A DNA stretch of 64,000 nt from Primulina eburnea (lineage: Eukaryota > Streptophyta > Magnoliopsida > Lamiales > Gesneriaceae): contig NW_027331272.1 of assembly GCF_022965805.1 (NCBI RefSeq), forward strand, positions 1 through 64,000, read 5' to 3'. Numbering within the stretch: the first letter of the stretch is position 1; every line of letters begins with the position of its first letter. A program made the translations under genes and the position numbers. A model generated the notes under the pieces. That model saw only the letters and a list, made by a program, of their open reading frames with translations, did not search any database and was not told the DNA's origin. Shown here one piece after another: positions 10,659 through 22,783 of the stretch.

Positions 10659-11288
10659 ATGGCAGCTAGAGAACAGGTACATCTACATGAAGAAACAGAT
10701 GAGGTTGACAGTGGGTTTGGACAGATGAATCCATTGCCACCTCTTCCTATGGGACAGGCACCTGCAGATCATCCTTTATTGCCTGGTGAGTTGACTTTGG
10801 CACAGTTCACCAGTTATTTTCCGCCGAGATTTGATAGTTCTGAGACTGGTGAGCGAGCAGAGGAGTGGATTGAGAGGATAGAGCAGATATTTGTGACCGC
10901 TCCTTGTGTTAGGTCTGCTTGGTTACGATTGGCTACATTTCAGCTTTCGAGAAATGTACTATTGTGGTGGCAGACGACTGAGACCGGATTGAGAGCTCAG
11001 GGCAGTGCTGTTGATTGGGATGTGTTTCGCTCCCGTTTTCTTGATAAATATTTTTCTATAGCAGCCAGGCAGAAGAAAGAAAGAGAATTCGAGGATTTGA
11101 GACAAGGCAGTATGTCTGTTGCTGAGTACGAGTCTCGGTATTCTGCATTGCTGAAATATGTGCCACATGTTGCTACGAATGTTCATGCTAAGATGAGGAA
11201 TTTCTTGAGAGGGTTGAAGTTAGAGTTATTTGATCGTGTGCAATCAAATAACCCGGTATCATTTGAGGATGCAGTGACGAGGGCTTAG
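10659..11288 (+). pseudogene. Chromovirus gag (capsid), stopped by TAG
   Basis: ATG 10659 opens a 209-codon frame matching the Retrotrans_gag family: FPPRFDSSETGERAEEWIER, then the W-rich capsid core with LWWQTTETG and the YEDLR/YESRYS region typical of plant gypsy gag. It would form the virus-like particle. TAG at 11286 ends it, but the frame continues in phase directly downstream with the rest of gag and the protease, so the stop is an inactivating change or, less likely, a read-through site. Confidence 0.85.
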
Positions 11289-12290
11289 ATGACTGAGTTG
11301 GTTATGCAGGAGTATGGTGCTCAGGGACGATTATCAGAGCCGACTAGGGAGTCATTGCGACCACAGGGACAATCTTTTAAATATCATAAGGGTTCATCTT
11401 CTTCTTCAGCATCATCTGGGAAGCGTCGATTTGATTCACGACGTGTTGAGAGTCGTGGGAGCAGTTCTCAGTCTGTTCAGGGGCAGAGAGGGGAGTCCAG
11501 AGCAGTGAGATGTTTTCGTTGTGGGGGACCTCATCTGATCAGAGATTGTACACAGACCGAGATCACCTGTTTTGAGTGTGGCGGTGTTGGTCATCTGGCG
11601 AGACAGTGTCCTAGTCGTGAGGGGCAGCGAGATCCTAGGAGTGCTAGAGGTAGATCCTCAGAGAGAGGAGGACGACAGCCTCGGCAGTTTACACCACAAC
11701 CTTCTGGAGGACAGCCACGTATGCAGGGAGCTGGTCCGCCTCAGGCACAGGTGTATGCTTTGACACGAGAGCAGGCAGAGGAGGCACGAGAGGAGATGAT
11801 AGCGGGTAAGTGTTATTCATGTTCTTATCCTGCTTATATTCTTATTGATACTGGTGCCTCGCATACTTTTATATCGAAGAGGTTTGTGATTGAGCATCAT
11901 ATGCGCTCGTCTCCATTGTCTATGCCTCTTTCTGTTTCGACACCTTCTGGAGTTGATATATCAGTGGTATCTATGATATCAGATGGTATTATTTCTTATG
12001 AGGGCTATGAGCTGAGATCTGATATGATTATTCTAGAGATGACTGATTTTGATTGTATTGTGGGAATTAATGTGCTGAGGAGATATGGTGCGACTGTTGA
12101 TTGTTATCAGCGGGTAGTATACTTTTATACAGATGAGAAAGAGCGTTGGACATTTTATGGGAAGGGTTCTCGTCCTCGTGTTCCGTTGGTATCTGCTATC
12201 CGGATGTATCGGTTATTGGAGCATGGACATGAGGGTTATCTTATTTATGCTGTAGATGTGACAGAGAAGAAGAAGGAAGTGGGAATATAG
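11289..12290 (+). pseudogene. Chromovirus zinc knuckles and aspartic protease
   Basis: In phase with the preceding gag, this frame has two CCHC knuckles (CFRCGGPHLIRDC at about 11511 and CFECGGVGHLARQC at about 11569) in a serine/arginine/glutamine-rich nucleocapsid. The protease follows with active site LIDTGASHTFIS near 11841 and a second conserved strand DFDCIVGINVL near 12048. A single-base loss near 12285 brings in the TAG at 12288; the pol sequence goes on in another frame. Confidence 0.85.
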
Positions 12291-12292
12291 TT

Positions 12293-13620
12293 GCTGAGTT
12301 TTCCGATGTCTTTACTGATGAGATTCCAGGCTTCCCACCAGCCCGTGAGGTGGAGTTTGGGATTGAGTTGATGCCAGGTATTTCCCCTATTTCTCGTGCT
12401 CCTTACAGAATGGCACCAGCAGAGTTGAGAGAGTTGAAAGCCCAGTTGCAGGACTTGTTGGACAAGGGATACATTCGCCCTAGTGTATCGCCTTGGGGTG
12501 CACCAGTCTTATTTGTGAGAAAGAAAGATGGAACGATGAGGCTTTGTATTGACTATCGGCAGCGGAATAGGGTAACGATTAAGAATAAATATCCCCTCCC
12601 TCGTATTGATGATTTGTTTGATCAGTTACGGGGAATCTCGGTATATTCGAAGATTGATTTGAGGTCAGGATATCATCAGATACGAGTTAGAGAGGAGGAT
12701 ATCCAGAAGACATCATTCAGGACCAGATATGGGCATTATGAGTTTTTAGTTATGCCGTTTGGGTTGACGAATGCTCCAGCTGTGTTCATGAGTTTGATGA
12801 ATAGGGTATTTCAGCCTTATCTCGATCGATTTGTTATTGTGTTTATTGATGATATATTGATATATTCCAGGAGTGAGGCTGAGCATGCAGGACACTTGCG
12901 TTCAGTGTTACAGGTGTTGCGAGATAGACAGTTGTATGCCAAACTCAGTAAGTGTGAGTTTTGGTTGGATCGAGTGGTCTTCTTGGGTCATGTTATATCG
13001 AGAGATGGGATTTCTGTTGATCCAACGAAGGTCGAAGCCGTGTTACAGTGGTCTGCACCTACATCTGTACCAGAGATTCGTAGTTTCTTGGGTTTAGCAG
13101 GTTATTATCGTCGATTTATTGATGGATTTTCAAAGATTGCTAGACCTTTGACACAGTTGACTCAGAAAGGTGTGCGATTTCAGTGGTCTGAAGCATGTGA
13201 GAGGAGTTTTCAGGAGTTGAAGCACCGACTGACGACTGCACCGGTGTTGTCAATCCCTACAGAAAACGAGAGGTTTGTTGTTTATACGGATGCATCATTA
13301 CATGGTTTGGTGTTTTCATACAGGATCGGCATGTTGTGGCATATGCCTCGAGACAGCTGAAACCACACGAAACAAGGTACCCCGTGCATGACTTGGAGTT
13401 AGCAGCCATTAACTTTGCCTTGAAGATATGGCGACACTATTAATATGGTACCTCGTTTACGATTTATACTGATCATAAGAGCTTGAGATTTCTGTTTACA
13501 CAGACAGAGTTGAATATGAGACAGAGACGATGGCTAGATTTGCTGAAATATTATGATTGTGAGATTGAATATCATCCTGGTCGAGCCAATCTTACAGCTG
13601 ATGCATTGAGCCGTAAAGTG
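12293..13620 (+). pseudogene. Chromovirus reverse transcriptase and RNase H
   Basis: RT is well preserved (frame 12350-13360): [37 protein letters not shown] and the catalytic FIDDILIYS near 12840. RNase H starts with [10 protein letters not shown] (13279). A frameshift at about 13300-13320 and a stop at about 13441 break it; the C-terminal part ([25 protein letters not shown]) is intact from 13457. Enzymatic role: copying the element RNA and removing the RNA strand. Confidence 0.88.
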
Positions 13621-15168
13621 AGTTGTACTGCAGAGGATGTGAGTCGCTTATCAGCTATGATGATATCTTGTTGTTCCTTGGGATATGATTTTGATATCTC
13701 GACGACTCCTATCCAGATATCTACCTTATTAGCTGAACCTGATATATATGGTTGTATTCGTGATGCACAGATGACAGATGAGAGAGTTCAGCGATGGAAG
13801 GAGTTGGTTTCTCGGAAACAAGATACTTGTTTTAGAGTGGCTGATGATGGCAGTTTGAGGATGAAGGATAGATGGGTAGTTCCTGATGCATCTGAGCTGC
13901 GCCAGGGTCTGTTGCGGCGTGCACATTGCAGTCGATATTCTATCCATCTTGGTGGCAAGAAGATGTATAAAGATCTACGCTCTCAGTTTTGGTGGAAGGG
14001 AATGAAACGTGATGTGATTGATTTTGTACGTCGATGTCTCAATTGTCAACAAATCAAAGCTGAGAGAAGAAGGCCGGGAGGTGAATTGAGGAATTTAGAA
14101 GTACCGACTTGGAAATAGGAACACATATCGATGGATTTTGTGACTCATTTGCCAAGAAGCACTGGAACTATTGATGCTATTTGGGTGATTGTTGATCGAT
14201 TGACGAAAGTTGCACATTTTATACCCTATAGCATGAGTAGTACGTACTTGACGATGGCACAGTTGTATATACGAGAGATTGTACGATTACATGGGATTCC
14301 AGTGTCTATTATTTCTGATAGAGATCCTCGATTTACTTTTCATTTTTGGGAAGGATTGCAGACTGCGATGGGGACAGAGTTGAGATTGAGTACAGCTTAT
14401 CATCTTCAGACAGATGGTCAGACTGAGCGTACTATTCAGACGCTTGAGGATATGCTGCGTGCTTATGTTATGGATTTTAAATCTGCTTGGCAGTCATCTA
14501 TTCCATTGGTAGAGTTTGCGTATAACAATGGTTATCAGAGTAGTATTCAGATGGCTCCATTTGAGGCATTGTATGGGAGACGCTGTAGATCTCCGTTATA
14601 CTGGGATGATGTTGATCGAGCTGCAGTTACCGGTCCTGATATGATTCATGAGATGGAACAGAAAGTAAAGTTGATATAGCAACGATTGAAAGCAGCTCAA
14701 GATAGACAGGCCGCCTATGCCAATAAAAGACGAAGACCTTTAGAGTTTCAGCAGGGCGATCGAGTATTTTTGAAAGTTTCTCCTTTTCGTGGCACAGTGC
14801 GATTTGGCATGAAAGGAAAGTTGGCACCGAGGTATGTTGGCCCATATGAGATATTACAGCGGATAGGCACGTTGGCTTATCGATTGGCTCTACCTCCATC
14901 TTTATCTGGTATTCATGACGTATTCCATGTGTCGATGTTGCGGAAGTATGAGCCTGACCCTTCACATGTGTTGGATATTTTTGAGGTTCAGTTAGATCCT
15001 GATGTGTCTTATGTTGAGAGACCAGTTTGTATTTTGGATCGATCTGAACGGAAGCTTCGTAGTAAGCTTATACCGATGGTGAAGGTTCAGTGGGAACATA
15101 GAGGTGTCGAAGAGGCCACTTGGGAGACAGAGCGGCATATAAGGGAGCTCTACCCCTACTTATTTTGA
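13621..15168 (+). pseudogene. Chromovirus integrase with chromodomain-like tail
   Basis: An HHCC zinc region is present ([15 protein letters not shown] ... [10 protein letters not shown], 13923-14060), then the catalytic core: first D in MDFVTHLP (14131), second in IISDRDPRF, and the E region in AYHLQTDGQTERTIQ. A GPY/F segment follows (YVGPYEILQRIG), and the C-terminus carries VEEATWETE, a chromodomain-type end. TAG at 14116 (after PTWK) and TAG at 14677 (before QRLKAAQ) interrupt the frame. Chromodomains target such elements to heterochromatin in other species; that is family knowledge, not shown here. Confidence 0.87.
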
Positions 15169-15237
15169 TGGTATGACGTATCTTTATTTATGCATGTTAT
15201 TACTGTTGTTGATTAATTTTGGGGTCGAAATTCATTT

Positions 15238-15250
15238 AAGGGGGGTAGAA
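15238..15250 (+). other. Chromovirus polypurine tract
   Basis: AAGGGGGGTAGAA lies immediately before the 3' LTR start TGTAATGCC, the normal place for plus-strand DNA priming. Confidence 0.85.
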
Positions 15251-17188
15251 ATGTAATGCCTGAAGTAAATATCACAAGTTGTTGATTTAGTAATGTGAGA
15301 TTATTAAATAATTAATGATTTTTAAAGAATGAAATATGACATATTTTGGTCATATGAAGTCCAAATGATTTGAAATTTGGATATGACGTAGAAAACTCAA
15401 AGATATAGAAGTTTCATGATTTGAGTTTTAGAAAGTTTGATCGTTTGACTGGTCTAAAGAGATATACCGGTGTTAAAATGTTAAATATTATATATTATAT
15501 TAAATAATATAATATAATATAATATTTAAAAAAAATAAAAAATAAATAAAAAATAAATTACATTGAGTCGGTCATGAATTCCACCGAATTCAAGAAAGAA
15601 TATCGACAGAGGTGAGGTAGTGAAGAGGATATATCATTTTTTATTTTTTCTTTTCGATCGTGTGACTTATCGGTTTATGTAATCGACGAACCGACTTCAG
15701 TTCTGATATCGTTGACACGAGGTCTTCGATTTGAGGTATAAATTTTATAGTTTTGGTGATGTTTGAAATTCGTCGATTTCTGGAATAAATCTGATAAATT
15801 GTTAAATCATACTGAAATTGAAGATTATTGAATAGTGTATGATTTTAACGAAGTAGATAAGATTATAGTGGTGTTATTTTGAATTATTTCTAATTTATTT
15901 TAATTAGGGATTTTTAATCGTTGGACTGAGATTGGTGAGTTGTTTGTCAACTGTTATTAATTCTGATTATATATTCGGAGTTTACGAAGTAGAGGCTACA
16001 GGTTGATATAAAGTTTTCGCAATTTGACGGATGTTGTAAAATAGCCTATTATTTGGTGTTAAATTAATTAGGGTGTATTTGATGGTAGTATTGTGAATTA
16101 AATACACCAGAATATTAAATTGTTGAAAAATACAAATTTATAATCGAGTTTTATATTTTGTTGAATTAATTGTTGTTGGGCTATTTGATGTTATATATTG
16201 AGGTTGTTATAACTGTGTTGATACGGTGACAATGATCTAATAATCATTGTTGAATTATTTAGATACATCACAAGCCTCAGGATCAATGAAGTAGCCAGAT
16301 TTGATATATATACTCGATTATCAGGTACGTGTTGACGTACGAGCATATGTTGTTATTGTTTAGTATTGATGAATACTATAATGCGTTGAACGATGATAAA
16401 TCACCGGAATTGGGTGATTTGATATTATATTTGTTATTGTTTATTATTGTTGATATTGTTGACTATCGTTGTTGGGAGACGCTCGTTGATGTTGTCACGT
16501 TGATGTTGTTCGTTCAACGATATTGTTGTCGCCGGAGTTGGGGTGCGACGTATCGTTGATGTTATTCCTTCGACGATATTGCTGTCGCCGGTGTTGGGGT
16601 GCGACGTATCGTCGATGTTGTTGTTCGTTCGACGATATTGCTGTCGCCGGAGTTGGGGTGCGACGTATCGTTGATGTTGTTGTTCGTTCGACGATATTGC
16701 TGTCGCCGGTGTTGGGGTACGACGTATCGTCGATGTTGTTGCATTGTGATGTTGTTGAGGTTGTTGTTGGCTGATTATCCAGAAACGGCAAAAGAGGTAT
16801 TTCTATTATGATTTTCAGTTATATTTTATGTTGTTAATATAACTGTTATGTATTAAGATGATGATTGTTGTATATGCTCACTCTTTGAGGGCTGTTTCTG
16901 TTGGGCAGGTTACAGGACTATGCATGAGACATGATAGTGGTGAAGGACTAGGTGTGTCTAGTCAAACAGTCCTGTAGTTGATAGTAGATAGAGACGGTCT
17001 AGCTTATTGTCTTATTTGAGTTGTATGTGTGTATTTATTATACCGTTTCTGCTACACTGACGTAGATAGTGTGGTAATTGCACTATTTTGTCGTATATGC
17101 ATTATATTATTACGTCGTCGAAAAGAAAATTTTTATGCATATGACGTCACATGTTGTATGATTACGTGGCGAGGTTTGGGGCGCCACA
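15251..17188 (+). repeat. Chromovirus 3' LTR (complete, 1938 bp)
   Basis: It starts TGTAATG and ends GCCACA, a TG...CA pair. The TA-rich segment at 15482-15530 is the counterpart of the virus insertion site in the 5' LTR. It carries its own copy of the ~59-bp tandem repeats (16505-16740). It ends in the same sequence that precedes the primer-binding site at 10425. Confidence 0.93.
16505..16740. repeat. Four-copy ~59-bp tandem repeat in the 3' LTR
   Basis: This is the counterpart of 9741-9975 with the same alternation of GGAGTTGGGG and GGTGTTGGGG units. An additional short TTGATGTTGTCACG interruption precedes the first unit. Confidence 0.88.
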
Positions 17189-17222
17189 TGTATCTATATA
17201 TTTGTATATATATATATATATA

Positions 17223-17416
17223 TACTCATTTGTAATGTATTTTACCATTACATTAAAATTATCACACATTTTACATAGGATGTTTTATCCTTCTCAAAAT
17301 TTATTTATCAAGGGCCCATGATATTATCATCTGCTTTTTAAAAAGGTACCAAACATGAAATAAGGGAGATTATTTATCAATCCCACCATTATCCTATGTA
17401 CCAAACAATACCTAAA
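17223..17416 (+). mobile_element. Truncated copy of the Harbinger-like element (right part)
   Basis: The sequence matches the right end of the element at 25777-26496, sharing ATTAAAATTATCACAC, GGGCCCATGATATTATCAT and the terminal TGTACCAAAC-AATACC. The left part is missing; it ends in the gypsy LTR boundary and a short TA run at 17206-17223. The gypsy element may have inserted into it (inference). Confidence 0.65.
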
Positions 17417-18420
17417 ATTATAATTTTTCCTTGGTTATATTCATACGTAGTATATCAGCATTCTTTCCGATAAAAAAAAATAGACTAAAAGTATTGTAAA
17501 AATGAAAGTTATTATATTGAAAGTATAGTTTGACTAATAATTAGATGATTAAATACACAATTAGACTAACTTATACACCAATTTTGTAATTTTCCCATTT
17601 AAACCACCCATTCTTGATAAAAATGCGAATAATTATATATTTTGATTTCTTCGCAGCAAAATATTTTTTTGGATTTAAAATTATCTAAATAACTCATCAA
17701 TGTTTGACAAATATTTTGCAGACACAATACTTGAGAGTCAACTACCTAATACGTATAAAATAAAGTGATGGTGCCAGATCAAAAATTATTTTGTTGCAAA
17801 ATATTTGGGTGGGATAATATCCCATTTGGTTCTCCTTTTTTCCTGATTTAGTCTTTTATATTTTAGTTTTTTCCGACATAGTATTTCTATTTTTAGTGTT
17901 AAACCACTTTTAGTCCAAATTCCGATTTAACCCCTTCTTTGTATTTTAATTTATTTATCCCATCATGATTCAATAAAAATACATTAAATTTTGCATACAT
18001 TTTGACCAAAATATCATCGGGTCGTATATCTCGGATTTTACAAACTACTTTTTATAGCATAACTATACAGTCTCAACCGTTGGTTCATGTCACAAATTCT
18101 TTCAACAATACATAGCATATCTTTGTTTTGTTTTATACCTCAAAATGTAGAGCAATAAATTTAATTTGAAATAAACATAAGATGAGATAAGCAAAAACAT
18201 GATGATTTTATTCAGACATACTAAATATTATTACGTTAGTAACCTCACGTAGATAATGAGATAACTTGTTGAAAACACAATACAAATAAATTTAAATATT
18301 ACAGTTTTTATCTAAAAGAAAATTGAAGAATATGATCGATGTTCTCAACTTATTTCTGTCTTGATATTAATAGAAGTCTATTTTGGATTTGAAATTCGGA
18401 CTTCACACATGTGGATAAAT
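17417..18420. other. AT-rich stretch without recognisable gene
   Basis: No open frame above background, no RNA gene and no clear repeat end are seen. The lower part may still be leader of the minus-strand caulimovirid relic. Confidence 0.5.
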
Positions 18421-18534
18421 TTTTGCATTATTGTTTGACAGTTGTTGTCGACAATATCTTGTAGTGGATGTTCTTGTCATCCACTAGTTAGTAGTCTTAT
18501 CTTTATGTGGTGGTGAGTCTCATATCACATGTTT

Positions 18535-18551
18535 CTTTATTTATATAGAGG
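18535..18551 (-). promoter_or_regulatory. TATA-type promoter motif of the relic
   Basis: On the minus strand CCTCTATATAAATAAAG follows the decayed last coding region. Its form and place resemble the core of a caulimovirus full-length transcript promoter. Downstream, AGTGGATG and CATCCACT (18463-18485) form a short hairpin. Confidence 0.45.
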
Positions 18552-19300
18552 AATCTCTTGCTTTTGAGTTCCCTGAAGAAAATGTTTTTTTTTTCTTGTA
18601 GTCTCTCACCACTTGGTCTTGGACTTGTCTCTGCAAGATGCTTTCGGTCTATTCTTGGTCAAAAACATTTCTAGAATTCTAGATCTTTCTAGTTTGGGCA
18701 TTATGGGCACATCTTTTCTGACAATCTTTCAATATGAGCCATACTATAGAATTTTCAGTGAATCTCTTTGCTCCCGAATAGCTTGTTGCTCCACATAAAA
18801 ATTCTTTTCTTTTCAAATATTTTATATGTAAACCTGTATTTTTCCTTGTCATTGTATTATATAAAAGATCCATTAACTGAATTATGGTAGAATTTTAATG
18901 GAAACTATATTGTTCCATCTCTATGATACATACCCATATTTTTCATGCTCTTTTGGTAGAGACATTCATATCTGGTCTTTTGAGCTTGATGAAATGGAAA
19001 ATCTCGTGTGAGCTTTGGTTATGGTGATACACTAAAGAAGTATAGCTCTTGAATATCTCATCAGGAAAAATAGTAATTATTCGTCCATGTTCATGTATCC
19101 ATTTTTATAGTGCGGATATCTCCACTAAGTGTTATAGTATAGACCGAGGCAACAACCTCAAATACATATTATAACTTGACCTCCTTAGGATGAGCATTGT
19201 GTTTCATCTATATCCTTGGATATTATTATTGTGTCAACTCAAACTATAGTTGAGTTTATTTTTGCTCTAGGTTAATATTTTAGCTCATTTATGATGATAT

Positions 19301-20828
19301 CACTACAAGAAAAATAATTTTTCGCAGCACATCATCAACAGCGTGCATTAAACGCACGCTGCGAATACTACTTTTCGCGGCGTGCACCCATATGTGCGCC
19401 GTTAATAGTGTTGCACTTGATACTATTAACGGCGTGCATTAAAAAAACGCTGCGGATATTACTATGGACGGCGTGCATTAAAAGCACGCAGCGGATAGTA
19501 ACTTGATACTATTAATGGCGTGCATTAAAAGCGCGCTGCGGATATTATTATTGACGGCGTCCATTAAAGCACGCTACGGATAGTAATATCCGCAGCATGC
19601 ATTTATGTGTGCTGTTAATAAATTATATAAACGACAGCGCACCATAAAAGCACGCCGTTAATAGTATTATTAACGACGTGCAAGTTTATGTGTGCTGCAA
19701 AAAGTAAATCATTTTTTTTAAAAAAAAATCGTATTCAAAAATTAACGGCGTACATTAATCGTACGCCGTCAATAGTATTATTCACGGCATGCATATTATA
19801 AGCACGCCGCGGAAAATGAGTTCGAATCTTAAATATGCGACGGTCTGCAAGAAACTGTCGCCGATTTAAGTCCAGATTTAGCGACGGTTTAAATATAACC
19901 GTCGCCGATTTGAGTTGGAGCTCTTTNNNNNNNNNNNNNNNNNNNNNNNNNNNNNNNNNNNNNNNNNNNNNNNNNNNNNNNNNNNNNNNNNNNNNNNNNN
20001 NNNNNNNNNNNNNNNNNNNNNNNNNNNNNNNNNNNNNNNNNNNNNNNNNNNNNNNNNNNNNNNNNNNNNNNNNNNNNNNNNNNNNNNNNNNNNNNNNNNN
20101 NNATTACAAACCGTCGCTAATAAACTTACATCGGCGACTGTTTAGTAACAAACCGTCGCTAAAAAATCGTAAATTCTCTATTTATTCCCGATCACCGTTG
20201 CATTTTTTTTCACAACACTTAAAATTATCTCTACTAACATGATTTAAGTTTCGATTTAAGTTTCTGTTTTTGTTTCAATTTTTGGTAAATTATTTAATTG
20301 TTAATTAAGATCATGAGTATTTTTAATTGTTAATTCAGATTATGAGTATATTATTATAGTTGCATTGTATTTATAAAAATTAATTAAATTATAAAAGTAA
20401 ATTTTTTTTTAAATGGACGCAAAATTTAGCGACGGTGTTTGAACTGTCGCGAAATTATAAGCTCGTCGCTACATTTTAAGACCGTCGCTAAATTAGCAAT
20501 AGTTTTAAACCGTCGCCATTTTGCGACGGTTTGTCGTAAACCGTCGCTAAGGTTTTTCTGTTTTATAACTATTAACGGCGTATATGTGCACGCCGCAGAA
20601 TGTTGTATTAACAACATACATATGCACGCTGCCAATAGTTTAACTATCAACAGCATACTCTGCACGCCGTTAATAGACTAAACCGCAGCGTAAATTGCAC
20701 GCCGCCAATAGTGTCAAACTTAAGACGGCTTTAAACTTTACAGTGTGCATCGCAGCGTGCAATGCACGCTGCGGATACCTTTCCGCGGCGCATATTGCAC
20801 GCTGCGGGAACCCACTTTTCTTGTAGTG
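19301..20828. mobile_element. Non-autonomous CACTA (EnSpm) transposon
   Basis: Ends CACTACAAGAAAA and TTTTCTTGTAGTG are perfect terminal inverted repeats of the CACTA superfamily, and the 3-bp target duplication TAT (19298-19300 and 20829-20831) is exactly as expected. Both subterminal regions are packed with repeated, often inverted motifs (GCGTGCATTAAAAGCACGC; GCGACGGTTT/AAACCGTCGC), where CACTA transposases bind in other species. No transposase frame is seen, although 176 bases are unknown. It has inserted into the older caulimovirid relic. Confidence 0.92.
19927..20102. other. Assembly gap (176 N)
   Basis: Unknown bases in the middle of the CACTA element, probably because of its repetitive internal motifs. 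Frames running through it are not meaningful. Confidence 1.
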
Positions 20829-21763
20829 TATCCCTGAAATAGAGAAACAATAAATTCATTAGTATCAACTCTAGATTTTTCATTTTCTGTTTGCTATCTA
20901 AGGTTGATCTCTACTTTTTCAATCTTTGAGGTGAAAGATTGACTTGATGACTCGTGATAAGAATCTGGAGCCTCAATATTTTCTTGGGCCGAATCATATA
21001 AAAACGATCCCTATTTAGCACTTGTGCTAGTGGTACTTGAATCCCATGCTCCATGTATATAGTCATGCTCGAAAACTCTCTTTTTGAGGAACAATATTTT
21101 CTCAATAGTCTGGATGATAAGTTTTTTCAATGCAGACCATACTTGAGTGTAAGCATATAAAAAACCTGTAATAAGATCAGAGACAATACTCTTATCAACT
21201 TATTGTAGCCTACGTGTAACTTTTGTATTTAGAACAAGCTTGTTGTATTCGTTTTGAACCATTTCAAGGTGTTATCTCAAATGCCTATGCATTTTCATGG
21301 TGAAATCAACATCAGCATTGTCCATATCTTGTTAGAAAATATTCAAATATTTTCATGATATTTAATAATAATAATATAAAAAATATAATTTTGACATAAA
21401 GTTTGTCATCTTAATAATCTAGCCTTATAGAGTTTAAGTTCAATTATATTTTTCAAGAAAACTTTAACATGTGTATCATCAACTTTCAAGGTACATTTCT
21501 AGCAAGTAAAAATAATTACCATTTTTCAAAAGCTTTTTTTAACTGCATATAATTTCTTTCATTGATGTGTCATCGTATGACCTCTCCATCTGATAATAAT
21601 CCATTGCAATATCTGGATCATTGTTCTCCTTCTGACGTGAGTTTTGTAAGGGCACCCACATAATCACCCATTAATGCACCAATGTTGGTGCATGAATTAT
21701 TAATCTTGGCTGCTATGTCATCCAAGAAATTCATCAAAATGAACGACATTATTTCGCAAATAG

Positions 21764-21881
21764 CGACGGTTTTTCGTAAACCTTCGCAAATTGAAAAACG
21801 TCGCTACTTGCGACGGTTTCTCAAAAACCGTCGCTACTTGCGACGGTTTGCGAAGCTTTCTCACAAACCGTCGCTAATTAA
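21764..21881. repeat. Short array of GCGACGGTTT / AAACCGTCGC motifs
   Basis: Several inverted copies of the same motif seen inside the CACTA element occur here outside it. This is probably a fragment of a related CACTA element; no ends are visible. Confidence 0.6.
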
Positions 21882-21889
21882 GGCATGTT

Positions 21890-22185
21890 CTGAAGAAATA
21901 TTGAAATTAAGTTATTTTTAAATAATAATACTATTTATTTTTAATAATATTTGTTGTAAAATTTTACAAAATTGGAAAGATATTGAATTAATTAAAATTA
22001 AAAAAAATGAGTAAGTGGACAGTGTGACCCATAAATAATGAAAGTTTATATTAAATGAATGTGAGTGTGTGTTAATAAAGGGAAAGTTTAATGTAATGAA
22101 TATGTAGCTCGTGGACCCCATAATTTTTGAAGAGATGGAAAGTTAATAACGTAGATTAATGTAGACAGATGCGGATGCCCTAAGA
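21890..22185. mobile_element. MITE-like AT-rich block splitting the viral relic
   Basis: Non-viral AT-rich sequence lies between the two parts of the relic and ends in GCGGATGCCCTAA, a terminal motif common in small plant MITEs. The matching left end is not clear (AAGGCATGTTC at 21881 is a poor partner), so extent and family are uncertain. Confidence 0.35.
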
Positions 22186-22780
22186 ACTAATGTCCACCAA
22201 TGATCATTAACATTTTGTGTATAATATTAAATCATCTTCATCTTGATAAATACACATTTTTGGGAATATTTTTGAAAATCTCCTTCAATTGGCTAAGCCT
22301 CTTAGTGTGTTCTTCAGTCTATACGAATTTTGCATCTTTATTCAATAATAGACTGAATATTTTTCTGTTTTTTGATAGATTCTTGATGAACTTTCTAGAA
22401 AATTTTTAAGAAACCCTTAGAAAATTTGGAGTTGTATCTTGTCTTCGAGTCTTTCTGGAATATTTTGCATATTTTCCACAATGTGCTCTTACAGAACTAT
22501 TCCTAACACCTCTATTCTACTCCAAGGAATTTATTTTTCCTCGTAGTGATAACCTTCTTCTTTTGAGATATGACCCGTCCTTCATATTTACAAACTTCAG
22601 ATAAAATCTTTAAATTTTTAATATATTCATCTATATTTTTAGATGCTATTAAAATACCATCAATAGAGACAGACATAAATCGATCAAGATAATCTTTAAA
22701 TAAATCATCTATATTTCTTTGAAATTTGGGAGGTTCATTAGGCAGTCCTGTTGGTAATACTTCTCATAATTATGTACAAT
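22186..22780 (-). pseudogene. Caulimovirid reverse transcriptase fragment
   Basis: Minus-strand frames give PPKFQRNIDDLFKDYLDRF followed by a degraded catalytic box (SIDGILIASKN where YIDDIL is expected: the second aspartate is lost). Then come the connection region with FLGVE, a later segment with KNLSK and FVWTEEHTKR, typical of caulimovirid RT thumb/connection. Stops and at least two frameshifts are present. No RNase H follows; the relic is cut by a MITE-like block at 22185. Confidence 0.75.
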
Positions 22781-22783
22781 CTT

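Larger units (their letters stand above)
1..17188 (+). mobile_element. Ty3/gypsy chromovirus, 5' LTR split by a pararetrovirus
   Basis: The element has a partial 5' LTR (1-16 and 8728-10425; its first ~230 bp lie outside the window), a primer-binding site, gag, protease, RT, RNase H, integrase with a chromodomain-like tail, a polypurine tract and a complete 3' LTR (15251-17188). Order PR-RT-RH-INT defines Ty3/gypsy; the C-terminal tail with an EATWE motif points to a chromovirus, probably Tekay/Del-like (inference). The coding region has in-frame stops at 11286, 12288, near 13441, at 14116 and 14677, plus frameshifts near 12288 and 13310, so it is non-autonomous. The pararetrovirus at 17-8727 lies in the TA-rich stretch corresponding to about 15482-15530 of the 3' LTR. 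The target duplication cannot be tested because the left end is off the window; the five bases after the 3' LTR are TGTAT. Confidence 0.9.
18600..21720 (-). pseudogene. Decayed last coding region of the caulimovirid relic (split by CACTA)
   Basis: Minus-strand reading frames show protein-like but broken segments on both sides of the CACTA element. One begins near 21720 with MSFILMNFLDDIAAKINN. A lysine-rich, coil-like stretch lies near 21320-21060, a serine/acidic stretch near 21060-20900, and further pieces occur at 19290-18680. The position between RT and promoter is that of the transactivator/inclusion-body ORF in caulimoviruses, but I see no decisive motif, so the assignment is by order only. 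It has many stops and frameshifts. Confidence 0.4.

Noticed and set aside
19835..20242. Open frames across the gap
   Set aside because: They run through 176 unknown bases inside a CACTA element.
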